DNA of 61,383 nucleotides, taken from assembly GCA_005880615.1 (NCBI GenBank), contig VBID01000117.1, positions 1-61,383 on the forward strand. The letters run 5' to 3'. The first letter of the stretch is position 1. Each line of letters starts with the position of its first letter. The DNA is from Chloroflexota bacterium. Its GTDB lineage: Bacteria; Chloroflexota; Dormibacteria; CF-121. Below, piece by piece: positions 22,309-30,336 of the stretch. The notes under the pieces were generated by a model. The model saw only the letters and a program-made list of their open reading frames with translations, was not told the DNA's origin and made no database searches. The position numbers and the translations under genes are program-made.

Positions 22309-23441
22309 CTGGCGGCCGCCACCCGCTGGTCGATCGGCACGTAGGGAACCTTGCGCTCGCCCACGTACTCCGCCCGGGGCCGGATCAGCCGGTTATCGGC
22401 ATATTGCTCGAGGACATGGGCGGCCCAGCCAGCAATCCGGCTGACGGCAAACACCGGCGTGAACAGGTCGATGGGGATACCCATCGAGTAGTAGCAGGTG
22501 GCCGAGTAGAAGTCGACGTTGGCGTAGAGGTGCTTTTGCTGCATGACCACCTCTTCCAGCCGGCGGGAGATCTCGTACCAGCGCGTGTCGCCGGCACGCT
22601 CGCCCAGCTCTTTCGACATCTGCCGCAGGTGGGTGGCGCGCGGGTCCTCGGTTCGGTAGACGCGGTGGCCGAAGCCCGGGATCTTCTTGTGGGCCGCCAG
22701 CGTTTCCATCACATAGGCGTCGGCGCGATTCACCTCACCGATTGTCTTCAGCATCTTCATCACCTGCTCATTGGCGCCGCCGTGCAGGGGCCCGGTCAGG
22801 GCGCAAATGGCCGACACGACCGCCGCGTACAGATCGGCCAGCGTGGCCGCCGTGACTCGGGCAGCGAAGGTGGACGCGTTGAGCTCGTGATCGGCGTGCA
22901 GGATGAGCGCCAGGTCCATGGCATGCACCATTAGGGGGTCCTGCTCTTTGCCAAAGAGCATCCGCAGGAAGTTCGCTGCATGGCTGCCGGCGGTGGTGGG
23001 CGCGATCGGTTCGCGGCCCTTTCGGATGCTCTCCGACGCCGCCACCAGGGTGGCCAGCTGGGCGGTCAGCCGGCCGGCTTTGGCGACGTTGGCCTCCCGC
23101 GAGTTGTCCTGGGCCTGGGGATCGTAGAAGGCCAGCGCCGAGACCGCCGTGCGCAAGGCGTCCATCGGGCGGGCCGTCCGGGGAAACGCCTTCATGAGGG
23201 CGATGACCTCGTGGGGCACCTGCCGGTTCGCCGCCAGTTCGGCGCTGAAACCCTCCAGGGCGCCGCGCTCGGGGAGGTGGCCGAACCAGAGGAGATACGT
23301 GGTCTCTTCGAATGATGAATGCTGGGCCAGATCGTGGATGTCGATCCCGCGATAGGTGAGCCGGCCCTCTGATCCGATGACCTCGCACACCGCCGAGTTG
23401 GCGGCCACGACGTCCTCCAGACCAGCCTTGGTCAACGGCAT
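22305..23441 (-). CDS. gltA: Citrate synthase
   Basis: A 378-residue protein of the short type II-like/citrate-methylcitrate synthase class: EGRLTYRGIDIHDLAQHSSF, LILHADHELNASTFAARVTA, then GPLHGGANE and IPGFGHRVYRTEDPRATHL with the two catalytic His, and ANVDFYSATCYYSMGIP with the catalytic Asp. It condenses acetyl-CoA with oxaloacetate at entry to the TCA cycle. A 2-methylcitrate synthase role cannot be excluded on sequence alone. TATACT (23449-23454, minus strand) stands 7 nt before the ATG, so the message is probably leaderless. The stop codon lies in a repeat remnant. Confidence 0.9.
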   Translation of the reverse strand: MPLTKAGLEDVVAANSAVCEVIGSEGRLTYRGIDIHDLAQHSSFEETTYLLWFGHLPERGALEGFSAELAANRQVPHEVIALMKAFPRTARPMDALRTAVSALAFYDPQAQDNSREANVAKAGRLTAQLATLVAASESIRKGREPIAPTTAGSHAANFLRMLFGKEQDPLMVHAMDLALILHADHELNASTFAARVTAATLADLYAAVVSAICALTGPLHGGANEQVMKMLKTIGEVNRADAYVMETLAAHKKIPGFGHRVYRTEDPRATHLRQMSKELGERAGDTRWYEISRRLEEVVMQQKHLYANVDFYSATCYYSMGIPIDLFTPVFAVSRIAGWAAHVLEQYADNRLIRPRAEYVGERKVPYVPIDQRVAAAS

Positions 23442-23472
23442 GGCCCTAAGTATAGGAAGCGTCTGTTGGCCG

Positions 23473-24663
23473 TTACGACGTGGGCGGCAGGGCGATGTGT
23501 TGCACCAGCATCCGGTCGCCGTCGCTCACGCGCAGGTCTACCACGCCACTGTGGTCAGCCGGGTCGATGTGGATGGCAATGGAGCCCGAGGTATCGCCGG
23601 CAGCCGGCAGGCTGGCGATTACGGTTTGCAGTCCGCGGTGGCTATCAGCCAGCGAGACCGCCAGTGGCAGGGCGTAGCCGGCCGCCCGGCGGACGGAGGG
23701 ACAGATGGTCACGGTGGTGGAATCAACCCGCGTCACCGACGCCGGACCCAGCACGAATGCCCGTACCAGCTGGTCGATCCGACCCGCATCGAACTCGGTC
23801 ACAAAGAGGTTGCCGGCGCTGTCCAGCGCGATGCCCTGCGGGTTCCGCAGTCCGCTGAGGAGGCTGGTAATGGAGCCATCGGCACCCACCAGGTGGACCA
23901 TTCCATCCCCGAGGGTGTTCACGATCAACGCCCCATTTCGATCGACCAGCACGTCATCGGGAATGCGCAGGCTGGCCACCCGCATCTGGGTGCGCGGCGA
24001 GCCGGCGATCTTCCAGATGGCACCGCCCTCGTCGGCCACGAAGACGTTGCCGCGCACGTCGACATCGGCGCCCACCGGCCGGACCATCCCCTGACCGATC
24101 TGGGTCGCCCGCGAGCCATCGCTCGGCAGCCGCCAGACGACGCCGTTCGGACTATCCGGGAGAACCACGTCGTGCGTAGCTCGATCCAGACCGAGCCCAT
24201 CAATCCCGTCGCGACCGGTCCGGTTGGGGAACACCCGCCAGCTGCCCACGGTGTGGGTTTGCGGGTCGACGACGTCTACCCGATTGAGCAGCTGCTCGGC
24301 CACCAGCAGCGTGCCGTCAGCCTGGACCACGATCCCCTCCGGGTTGCGGATGCCCCTGGCCAGCGTCTGGACCGACCCGTCCGGTTCGCGCCGGGAGACG
24401 GTGCCCGCCTGGATATCGCTGAACAGGAGCCGGCCCTGGGCATCGAACGCCAGGTCATCCGGGGCGGGCAATCCGGTGAGGATGGGCTGCGCGCCGGCCG
24501 GAGCGGCTGGCCCCGCGGCGCAGGTCGGCAATGGCACCGGGGATGCGCTCGGCGCACTCGGCTCGCTCGGCGAGGGGGAGGTTCCGACGCCGATGGACGA
24601 TTGACAGGCCGTGATACCAGCCCCAACGATGATCGCGATCAGCGCGTGCGAGGGTCTTCTCAC
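23473..24663 (-). CDS. NHL/SMP-30-like beta-propeller lipoprotein
   Basis: The protein (about 396 residues from the GTG at 24663) begins MRRPSHALIAIIVGAGITAC, a lipoprotein signal with Cys20 as the probable acylation site. A run of propeller blades follows: PDDLAFDAQGRLLFSDIQAG, RNPEGIVVQADGTLLVAE, VGADVDVRGNVFVADE, PDDVLVDRNGALIVNT and NPQGIALDSAGNLFVTEFDA. The pattern P.G.A.D..GN.FV.D is typical of NHL/gluconolactonase-like propellers. It is probably a surface-bound lactonase-like or binding protein. A longer frame begins inside the repeat element and is rejected because the signal peptide fits this start. Confidence 0.8.
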   Translation of the reverse strand: MRRPSHALIAIIVGAGITACQSSIGVGTSPSPSEPSAPSASPVPLPTCAAGPAAPAGAQPILTGLPAPDDLAFDAQGRLLFSDIQAGTVSRREPDGSVQTLARGIRNPEGIVVQADGTLLVAEQLLNRVDVVDPQTHTVGSWRVFPNRTGRDGIDGLGLDRATHDVVLPDSPNGVVWRLPSDGSRATQIGQGMVRPVGADVDVRGNVFVADEGGAIWKIAGSPRTQMRVASLRIPDDVLVDRNGALIVNTLGDGMVHLVGADGSITSLLSGLRNPQGIALDSAGNLFVTEFDAGRIDQLVRAFVLGPASVTRVDSTTVTICPSVRRAAGYALPLAVSLADSHRGLQTVIASLPAAGDTSGSIAIHIDPADHSGVVDLRVSDGDRMLVQHIALPPTS

Positions 24664-24669
24664 CGCGCC

Positions 24670-24852
24670 TAAGCCCGAATCCACCGAGACAAACTCGCAG
24701 CTTGGGCGCGGATGCGAGCGATCCGCGCGTTGGCTCCTGCGCGCGTTCGGCCACGCATCGACGGATGCGCTTCCTCACGTGCTCGTCGCCGCCTTCGGCT
24801 CATCTCGCCCCGCATCCCAATCTGCTTCAGCCGTTCGGTGGATCCGGGCTAA
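24670..24852. repeat. Complete 183-bp inverted-repeat (MITE-like) element
   Basis: The termini are TAAGCCCGAATCCACCGA (24670-24687) and TCGGTGGATCCGGGCTAA (24835-24852), complementary at 16 of 18 positions. The interior carries in reverse orientation the same blocks as the copy at 416-1209: GCGCGGATGCGAG, the hairpin CGCATC-GACG-GATGCG (24754-24769), CTCACGTGCTCGTCGCC and GCATCCCAATCTGCTTC. It separates the divergent propeller and Phd-LeuA genes. The Phd-LeuA promoter starts 10 bp beyond it. No coding capacity is evident. Confidence 0.85.
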
Positions 24853-24861
24853 GGGTAGCGT

Positions 24862-24890
24862 TTGACCCTCTCTCCGGGCGGGACTACGAT
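24862..24890 (+). promoter_or_regulatory. Promoter of the Phd-LeuA fusion gene (leaderless)
   Basis: TTGACC (24862-24867), a 17-bp spacer and TACGAT (24885-24890) lie six bases before GTG at 24897. The predicted transcription start coincides with the start codon, so this promoter fixes the gene start and implies a leaderless mRNA. Confidence 0.8.
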
Positions 24891-24896
24891 GTCGTC

Positions 24897-25781
24897 GTGC
24901 TCAAGGTCATCACGCCCAAAGAACTGGCTCGCAACCTCGATCCGATCCTGGCCGCCCTGGAAGAGAGCGGCTCTACCGTGATCATCAAGAAGGAGGATCT
25001 ACCGAGCGCCCTCCTGCTGCGCTTCGACGCCTACATGGCCATGCTGGCCACCATGGATTATTCCGGCTGGGAGCGTTGGGTGGAAGAGGTCCGGAGCGCA
25101 TTCCCGAGGGCAACCTTGAGTCCGCCCCGGCGGCCGAAGTCGCTGGTGCCGTCGTTCATCGATCCAGTGGACCTGGGATACGATCCGAAGTCGGGCCAGG
25201 TCGGGACGGAGGGCGGCCGCCGGCGGCTCGCCGACGAGCTCACCGAAATGGGCATCACCCTCGATGAGGCCGGCCTCAGCGCCGCGTACTCGCTCGTCCT
25301 CAACCTGGCCGAGCGCAAGCGCGTCCTGTACCCCGAAGACATCCGGCTCGCCGCCGACGAGGCCCAGGGTCGGACCACGCCCGGCCGCTACGCCCTGGAC
25401 GAGATCGACACCCACTTGCAGAGCGGCCTTCCGTGCACCGCTTCGGTGACGGTCCTGGTGGAGGGCACCCGCAAGAGTGCGAGGGCCTCCGGGGCCGGGC
25501 CGCTGGATGCCTGCTTCAAGGCAGTCCAGGAGGTCACCGGCATCGCCCCCGAGCTGGAAGACTTCAGCCTGGCGGCCGCCACCCGGGGCAGCGATGCCCT
25601 CGGCGAGGCGGTCGTCACCCTGAGCTTCGGCACCCAGGTGGTCGTGGGTCGGGCCGTTTCGGTGGACGTGGTGGAGGCCGGTGTGCGGGCGTACCTGAAC
25701 GCGCTCAACTGGCTGACACCCAGCCCGGCCGGCACCCATACCGCCGCCAGGGCAACTGAACCGAACCGATCGGCTGGCTAA
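24897..25781 (+). CDS. Phd/YefM-like domain fused to LeuA-type allosteric domain
   Basis: This 294-residue protein has two parts. Residues 1-50 (MLKVITPKELARNLDPILAA, then STVIIKKEDLPSALLLRFDAY) resemble a Phd/YefM antitoxin N-terminal DNA-binding domain. Residues about 105-158 (GGRRRLADELTEMGI, LAERKRVLYPEDIRLAADEA) match the connector region of 2-isopropylmalate synthase. Residues about 164-274 match its leucine-binding dimerisation domain: SGAGPLDACFKAV, GSDALGEAVVTL and VVEAGVRAYLNALNWL. The catalytic HMGL barrel of LeuA is absent. A regulator responding to leucine or a related branched-chain acid is an inference. The Phd-like part is similarity by eye and the LeuA part is strong. Confidence 0.8.
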   Translation: MLKVITPKELARNLDPILAALEESGSTVIIKKEDLPSALLLRFDAYMAMLATMDYSGWERWVEEVRSAFPRATLSPPRRPKSLVPSFIDPVDLGYDPKSGQVGTEGGRRRLADELTEMGITLDEAGLSAAYSLVLNLAERKRVLYPEDIRLAADEAQGRTTPGRYALDEIDTHLQSGLPCTASVTVLVEGTRKSARASGAGPLDACFKAVQEVTGIAPELEDFSLAAATRGSDALGEAVVTLSFGTQVVVGRAVSVDVVEAGVRAYLNALNWLTPSPAGTHTAARATEPNRSAG

Positions 25782-25797
25782 CCGGGCTAGCCCTAAT
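25779..25797. repeat. Palindromic repeat remnant at a convergent gene end
   Basis: TAACCGGGCTAGCCCTAAT provides the TAA stop of the plus-strand gene and the TAG stop (CTA on plus, 25793-25795) of the minus-strand gene. It resembles the CTAAGCCCG/CGGGCTTAG termini with drift. Confidence 0.5.
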
Positions 25798-26221
25798 GCT
25801 TGACCAGCTTGATCACTGGCTCGAGCAGCGGCTCGACGACGAAGTAAATCCAGCCGAAGATCAGGAGGAAGATCAAATAGACGAAGAAGATGCCGCCCAC
25901 AATGATGCCCAGCAGCAGGCCCTTGGAGAAGCGGTTCATCTCCACCCGGACCCCCCTCAGCAGCAGGCTGGCCATTAACAGGCCGAAGGCGGCACCGAAC
26001 GGATTGGGCCCGTTCCAGAGCGCCAGCAGGGGCACCGGCAGGTAGCAGGCCAGCTCCGGGAGGGTGCGCGGGATCAGGCCTGAGCGGCGTGGCCCGGCAA
26101 CGGCGAGCGCGCCCCCAGCCGGGGCGGCCCCTGCCCCCATCCAGCCCTTGCACTTGCCGCAGTACTGGTTTTCGGGCGCGTTGTAGCGGTACCCGCAGAG
26201 CGGGCAGACCTTGAGTTCCAT
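25793..26221 (-). CDS. Zinc-ribbon membrane protein
   Basis: A 142-residue protein with an N-terminal zinc ribbon (MELKVCPLCGYRYNAPENQYC, continuing CGKCKGW), then two or three hydrophobic segments (FGAAFGLLMASLLLRGVRV, GLLLGIIVGGIFFVYLIFLL). Such proteins are common small integral membrane proteins of unknown role. It overlaps nothing and follows the LapA-domain gene by 7 bp on the same strand, so the two are probably co-transcribed. Confidence 0.75.
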   Translation of the reverse strand: MELKVCPLCGYRYNAPENQYCGKCKGWMGAGAAPAGGALAVAGPRRSGLIPRTLPELACYLPVPLLALWNGPNPFGAAFGLLMASLLLRGVRVEMNRFSKGLLLGIIVGGIFFVYLIFLLIFGWIYFVVEPLLEPVIKLVKH

Positions 26222-26228
26222 TGTGGCG

Positions 26229-26549
26229 TCAGGCCGCTCCGCGCAGACGGAAGATTTCCTGCTCCAGCTCGTGGATGCGGTTATCGCGTTCCACGATCAT
26301 CCGCTTGTGTTCGGTGAGCACCTTCCGGTTGTGGCGGCCGCCCAGATACAGACGCAGCCGACCGATCAGGGCGATGATCCCGACCATCAGCGCTCCCACG
26401 GCGGCGGAAGCCAGCACCAGCGACCAGACGGGCAGGACCTGGGACGGCACGCCCCAGAAGCTGATGGGCACGGTCCCCGGGTTCTGGACCGCGAACAGAG
26501 CCAGGCCGATCCCCAGGGCGAGCGCGATAATCCAGCCGACAATTACCAC
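26229..26549 (-). CDS. LapA-domain (DUF1049) membrane protein
   Basis: A 106-residue protein: VIVGWIIALALGIGLALFAV (helix 1), the family signature AVQNPGTVPISFWG, a second helix (VLASAAVGALMVGIIALIGR) and a C-terminal coiled coil (RMIVERDNRIHELEQEIFRL). In LPS-bearing bacteria LapA helps regulate envelope assembly, and in other phyla its role is unknown. GTG start. It is upstream of the zinc-ribbon gene. Confidence 0.85.
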   Translation of the reverse strand: MVIVGWIIALALGIGLALFAVQNPGTVPISFWGVPSQVLPVWSLVLASAAVGALMVGIIALIGRLRLYLGGRHNRKVLTEHKRMIVERDNRIHELEQEIFRLRGAA

Positions 26550-26616
26550 AGTAATAAACCCCCGCGTCGTATAACCCGGGCTCCGGGGTGAACTTGCGGA
26601 CGGTACACTGCCGAAC

Positions 26617-27411
26617 GTGCCGTCCCTCAGCCCGCCCGGAACGATCTGGAATACGCCTACGGACGCCGAGGCGATCCGGCCATTCCGGCTTCGGGGCGGG
26701 AGTCGCGGCTGCCTGCTGCTTCATGGCTTCGCCGGCACTCCTCCCGAGGTGCGCGAGCTGGGTGAGTTCCTGGCCGCCCACGGGTACGATGCCCTGGGCC
26801 CGGTGATGGCCGGCCATGGCGAGACCCCCGAGGCCATGGCCCGGACCCGGTGGACGGATTGGGCGCGGTCCGCCCAGCACGCGCTCGACCGGCTTCGCCA
26901 GGACTGTCGCGAGGTCTTCGTGGCCGGCCAATCGCTGGGCGGCACCATGGCCCTTCACCTGGCGGCCAACAACCCGGACATCCGAGGCATCGTGCCCATG
27001 GGGGCGATGGGACATCCTCGGTTCTTCCCCGACCGGCGGCTGTGGATCATCCGGTGGCTCAAATACCTACGGCCCTGGCACGTTCCATCGGCTGACTGCG
27101 ACCTGGGAGACCCGTCCCGACTGCTGGCCCTGCATAGCTATGCCCGCCGGCCCTCGGTCTGCATCGAGAGCCTGATGCACTTCCTCCGGGTGGTGCAGAA
27201 GGAGCTGCCCTCGATCCGGGTCCCCACGCTGCTCCTGCACGGGCGCCGCGACCGCACCGTGCCCGTCCAGAATGCCCCCTACATCCTGGAACGACTCGGC
27301 TCCGCTGACAAGCAGCTCATCTGGTTCGAGCGATCAGGTCACACCATCACCGTCGACCTGGAGCGAGACCAGGTCAACCGCACCGTGCTGGCCTGGCTCG
27401 AGCGCCATTGA
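26617..27411 (+). CDS. Alpha/beta hydrolase, carboxylesterase/monoacylglycerol lipase-like
   Basis: A 264-residue protein: CLLLHGFAGTPPEVRELGEF (oxyanion region), GPVMAGHGETPEAM, FVAGQSLGGTMALHL with the nucleophile Ser, LLLHGRRDRTVPVQNA with the acid Asp, and ERSGHTITVD with His. The arrangement resembles Est30-type esterases and monoacylglycerol lipases. The start is a GTG with TACACT (26604-26609) 7 nt upstream, so probably leaderless. Its end overlaps the next gene by 4 bp. Confidence 0.88.
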   Translation: MPSLSPPGTIWNTPTDAEAIRPFRLRGGSRGCLLLHGFAGTPPEVRELGEFLAAHGYDALGPVMAGHGETPEAMARTRWTDWARSAQHALDRLRQDCREVFVAGQSLGGTMALHLAANNPDIRGIVPMGAMGHPRFFPDRRLWIIRWLKYLRPWHVPSADCDLGDPSRLLALHSYARRPSVCIESLMHFLRVVQKELPSIRVPTLLLHGRRDRTVPVQNAPYILERLGSADKQLIWFERSGHTITVDLERDQVNRTVLAWLERH

Positions 27412-29000
27412 GTTCGGAGGGCTCCTGGCCGGCGCAAGAACCCCGGCGGGCCCCGACCGCCATGATCGCCAGCCTCAATGTGCTGGCGAGCTCAGCCGGC
27501 CTGGACGTCCTTCGGCGAGGCGGCAACGCCGTGGACGCCGCGGTTGCCGCCGGAGCCGTCCTCACCGTGACCGAGCCCTGGAGCGGCCAGCTGGGCGGCG
27601 ACGGGTTCCTCCTGGTCCGGTCGGGGGAGACCGGTCAGGTCACCGCCGTCAACGGCAGCGGGGCTGCCCCCGCCGCCGCCCGGCTGGATGCCTTTGCGGC
27701 CCGTGGCGCGATTCCGGAGACCGGCTGGTGGGCATCCACGGTCCCCGGGTTGGTCGATGCCTGGCGGGTGGCCCTGGAACGCTTCGGCAGCCGTTCCCTG
27801 GCCGAGCTCTTGGAACCGGCCATTGCCTACGCCGAAGACGGCTTTCCGCTCACCGCCCGGCAGTCCCGCAGCATCGAGGCCATGGCTGCCGGGTTTACCC
27901 CGGAGACGGCCGCCGTCTTCCTACCCGGCGGGTCCGCCCCCCAGCCGGGATACCGGCTCCGGCAGCCGGCGCTCGGCCGAACGTTGCGGCGCCTGCAGAC
28001 GGCCGGGCCGGATGATTTTTACCGGGGCGAGATCGCGGCGGCGCTGGTGGCGGCGTCGGACCAGGGGGGAGGCCTCTTCAGCGCCCAGGACCTGACCGAA
28101 CACCGCACCGTCGTGCTCGAACCATTGCGGGCCACCTACCGCGGCTGGACCGTTTATGAGCAGCCGCCCGTCTCCCAGGGCATCGTGGTCCTGCTGGCAC
28201 TGATGACGCTGGAGCACTTCGACCTGCCCCACCTGGACCCAGCCAGCCCGGAAACGATCCACCTGCAGGTGGAGGCGTACAAGCTGGCCCTGGCCGACCG
28301 CCTGGGTCACCTGGGCGACCCCCGTTTCGAGCGGGTCCCGATCGCGTCCCTGCTCTCCGCCACCCGAGCCCGGCTGCAGGCGCAGCGGCTGGACCGCCGG
28401 CGAGCGGCCGCGCTGGTGCCCGCGCCGGCGGGGCCCCCCGATACCACCTACCTCTGCGTCGTCGATGGGGCGCGGACCATCGTTTCCTACATCCACAGCC
28501 TGTACAGCGGCAGCGGTGTGATGGCCGGGGACACCGGCATTCTCCTGAACAATCGGATGGCGGGCTTCTCGCTGGACCCGAACAGCCCCAATAGCCTCGC
28601 CCCAGGCAAGCGACCGATCCACACCCTGAACTCGTGGATGCTCTTCCAGGAAGAGCAGCCGCGCGCGGTGGGCGGGACCCCGGGCGCTTTTTGGCAGATC
28701 CAGACCAACCTGCAGCTGATCAGCCAGCTCGTCGATTTCCAGGCCGGCGCGCAGGCGGCCGTCGACGCGCCGCGCTGGACGATGGGATCACAGACCGACT
28801 GGTCCGACACCAGCCTGAATCTGGAGGCCCGGGTCGGCGCCGATGTCCTGACCGAGCTCCAAGCGCGAGGCCACGCCGCCAGCATGATGGGCGGCTGGGC
28901 GGCGGGCGGCGCAGCCCAGCTGGTCACGCTCGAGGCTGACGGCACCTTGTGCGGCGCCGGCGATCCACGGCCTGGGACTAGCGCCGTACTGGGCATGTAA
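27408..29000 (+). CDS. Gamma-glutamyltransferase-family protein
   Basis: A 530-residue protein with the GGT N-terminal region (AMIASLNVLASSAGLDVLRR, GGNAVDAAVAAGAVLTVTEP, GGDGFLLV) and the autocatalytic site region PPDTTYLCVVD. The second Thr of DTTY aligns with the nucleophile that splits the proenzyme. NSLAPGKRPIHTLNS and GGTPGAFWQ follow. There is no obvious signal peptide, so it may be cytoplasmic. GGTs hydrolyse or transfer gamma-glutamyl groups, for example from glutathione, but related acylases share the fold. The TTG at 27408 overlaps the hydrolase stop. An ATG at 27462 is an alternative start. Confidence 0.85.
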   Translation: MSSEGSWPAQEPRRAPTAMIASLNVLASSAGLDVLRRGGNAVDAAVAAGAVLTVTEPWSGQLGGDGFLLVRSGETGQVTAVNGSGAAPAAARLDAFAARGAIPETGWWASTVPGLVDAWRVALERFGSRSLAELLEPAIAYAEDGFPLTARQSRSIEAMAAGFTPETAAVFLPGGSAPQPGYRLRQPALGRTLRRLQTAGPDDFYRGEIAAALVAASDQGGGLFSAQDLTEHRTVVLEPLRATYRGWTVYEQPPVSQGIVVLLALMTLEHFDLPHLDPASPETIHLQVEAYKLALADRLGHLGDPRFERVPIASLLSATRARLQAQRLDRRRAAALVPAPAGPPDTTYLCVVDGARTIVSYIHSLYSGSGVMAGDTGILLNNRMAGFSLDPNSPNSLAPGKRPIHTLNSWMLFQEEQPRAVGGTPGAFWQIQTNLQLISQLVDFQAGAQAAVDAPRWTMGSQTDWSDTSLNLEARVGADVLTELQARGHAASMMGGWAAGGAAQLVTLEADGTLCGAGDPRPGTSAVLGM

Positions 29001-29028
29001 GGGCGGCAGGCGTGGCCCCACCCGCAGC

Positions 29029-29057
29029 TTGTCTTTGCAGGGGCACGATGCTATAAC
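29029..29057 (+). promoter_or_regulatory. Promoter of the H1-like basic protein gene
   Basis: TTGTCT (29029-29034), a 17-bp spacer and TATAAC (29052-29057). This gives a leader of about 80 nt with AAGGAGGG (29130-29137) before the ATG at 29146. It is one of the few genes here with a clear leader and strong ribosome-binding site. Confidence 0.75.
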
Positions 29058-29145
29058 ACGCAGCGTAGGTCGACATCATTCGTGCCTTGTGACACGAAAA
29101 TCCCAGCGAGCGAGTGGTGAACTCGCAACAAGGAGGGTCTTAGGA

Positions 29146-29646
29146 ATGCCGGCGAAGAAGAAGAAGTCCGCGAAGAAGGCGGCGCCCAAGAAAGCGTCCG
29201 CCCGGCGATCGGGGGGCAAGGCGAAGAAGACCACGGCCAAGCGCAGCACCGCCAGGAAGGCCACTGCCAAGAAGACCACCGCCAAGAAGAGCACGGCCAA
29301 GCGGCCGGCGAAGAAGACGACCGCCCGGCGACCGGCAGTCGCCAAGGCGGCCGCGCCCAAGGTGGCCGTCGCCGCTGCCACGCCGGCCTTCGTCGCCCCC
29401 AAGCCAGCTCCGGCTCCCGCACCGGCCGCGTTCCGGCCCGCACCGGCCCCGCCTCGGCCGGCTCCTGCACCCCGGCCGGCCGCCAGCCCGGCGCCGTCGC
29501 CAGCTCCTACCCAGCGGCCGGTGGCCCGACCCGCGGAATCCCCGTTTGGGAGTGAAAACGCGGGGTCGTTCCCCGGATCCGAACGGGTGAAGATCGGCGA
29601 GCGACCGCCCGAACAGACCTGGCCCGGCGGCGGCCAGAGCCGCTAG
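29146..29646 (+). CDS. Histone H1-like Lys/Ala/Pro-rich protein
   Basis: This 166-residue protein begins MPAKKKKSAKKAAPKKASAR and has repeats of KKTTAKK/KRSTARK type over residues 1-65. An Ala/Pro-rich stretch (about 75-130) and a short acidic-neutral tail follow. The composition is that of eukaryotic H1 tails and bacterial H1-like proteins such as HctB or AlgP, which bind and compact DNA. Nonspecific DNA or polyphosphate binding is likely, and the exact role is unknown. The start at 29146 is fixed by AAGGAGGG 8 nt upstream. The unit has its own promoter and a strong terminator. Codon repetition could make the gene prone to length variation. Confidence 0.85.
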   Translation: MPAKKKKSAKKAAPKKASARRSGGKAKKTTAKRSTARKATAKKTTAKKSTAKRPAKKTTARRPAVAKAAAPKVAVAAATPAFVAPKPAPAPAPAAFRPAPAPPRPAPAPRPAASPAPSPAPTQRPVARPAESPFGSENAGSFPGSERVKIGERPPEQTWPGGGQSR

Positions 29647-29661
29647 CCGAGAGCCAATCAG

Positions 29662-29694
29662 AAAGAGGCCTCCGCGCGCAGCGGAGGCCTCTTT
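29662..29694 (+). terminator. Strong intrinsic terminator
   Basis: A 14-bp perfect stem AAAGAGGCCTCCGC - GCGCA - GCGGAGGCCTCTTT, ending in TTT, 15 bp after the H1-like stop. It is nearly symmetric and may act in both directions, although no minus-strand gene ends here. Confidence 0.9.
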
Positions 29695-29816
29695 GTAACG
29701 AGGGGCGTTACGACTCCGCTAAGGCCATACGGACTGCATCGTAGGTCATTGGGACCACAGCCACTATCAGGGCCGACCGGGGCACCGTTATCCAATTTGA
29801 GGAAGCTTTTCACAAG

Positions 29817-30281
29817 ATGAACGCCGCACGACGTCTGCTGGCAGCCGCCATGCTCCTGGGGTTCGCCCTGGCGTGCACGGTGACCACGGCTGGCGCTGTC
29901 GATCACCCCACAGCGGCCATCCCGCGGAAGACCCCGAAGGTTTTCATGGTGAGCCCCGCCACGGTCAACCTTAAGGTCCAGCCAAACATCGTCTTGATCG
30001 GCCAGAACCTCGCCACCACGACCCGGGTGGTCATCGGCGGTCGTGCGGCCACGACCATTGAAGCCCCGGACACCAACCACTTGATGGTCCAGGTCCCGGC
30101 CGATCTCGAGGACGGCACCTATATCCTGCAGGCCAGCAATGGCGACCTGTCGTCGACGGCGGACGAGATGCTGACGGTAAAGGCCGGGACGATCATTGAC
30201 CAGAAAACCATGCTGATCGTGGTGGGCGCCATCGTCCTGCTGCTGCTGGCGGCTCGCCTGGCCCACTTCCAGACGTTTTAG
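29817..30281 (+). CDS. Secreted/membrane-anchored IPT/TIG-domain protein
   Basis: A 154-residue protein with an N-terminal signal sequence (AARRLLAAAMLLGFALACTV), one IPT/TIG immunoglobulin-like domain (PKVFMVSPATVNLKVQPNIV, LIGQNLATTTRVVIGG, HLMVQVPADLEDGTYIL) and a C-terminal membrane helix (MLIVVGAIVLLLLAARLAHF). TIG domains bind carbohydrates or proteins outside the cell. It probably forms a small type I-like surface protein. The stop codon is next to a shortened repeat element. Confidence 0.75.
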   Translation: MNAARRLLAAAMLLGFALACTVTTAGAVDHPTAAIPRKTPKVFMVSPATVNLKVQPNIVLIGQNLATTTRVVIGGRAATTIEAPDTNHLMVQVPADLEDGTYILQASNGDLSSTADEMLTVKAGTIIDQKTMLIVVGAIVLLLLAARLAHFQTF

Positions 30282-30283
30282 GC

Positions 30284-30336
30284 TAAGCCCGAATCCACCC
30301 GAATCGAACTCGCATCTTGGGCGCGGGGCGGGCTAA
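30284..30336. repeat. Internally deleted copy of the inverted-repeat element
   Basis: TAAGCCCGAATCCACC (30284-30299), then GAACTCGCATCTTGGGCGCG as in the complete copy, then directly the opposite outer end GGCGGGCTAA. About 130 bp of the interior is missing. It provides the rmuC stop (CTA at 30333-30335). Confidence 0.75.

Noticed and set aside
24664..24684. Upstream GTG start for the propeller lipoprotein inside the repeat element
   Set aside because: It would bury the lipoprotein signal peptide. The GTG at 24663 gives a normal signal with a lipobox.
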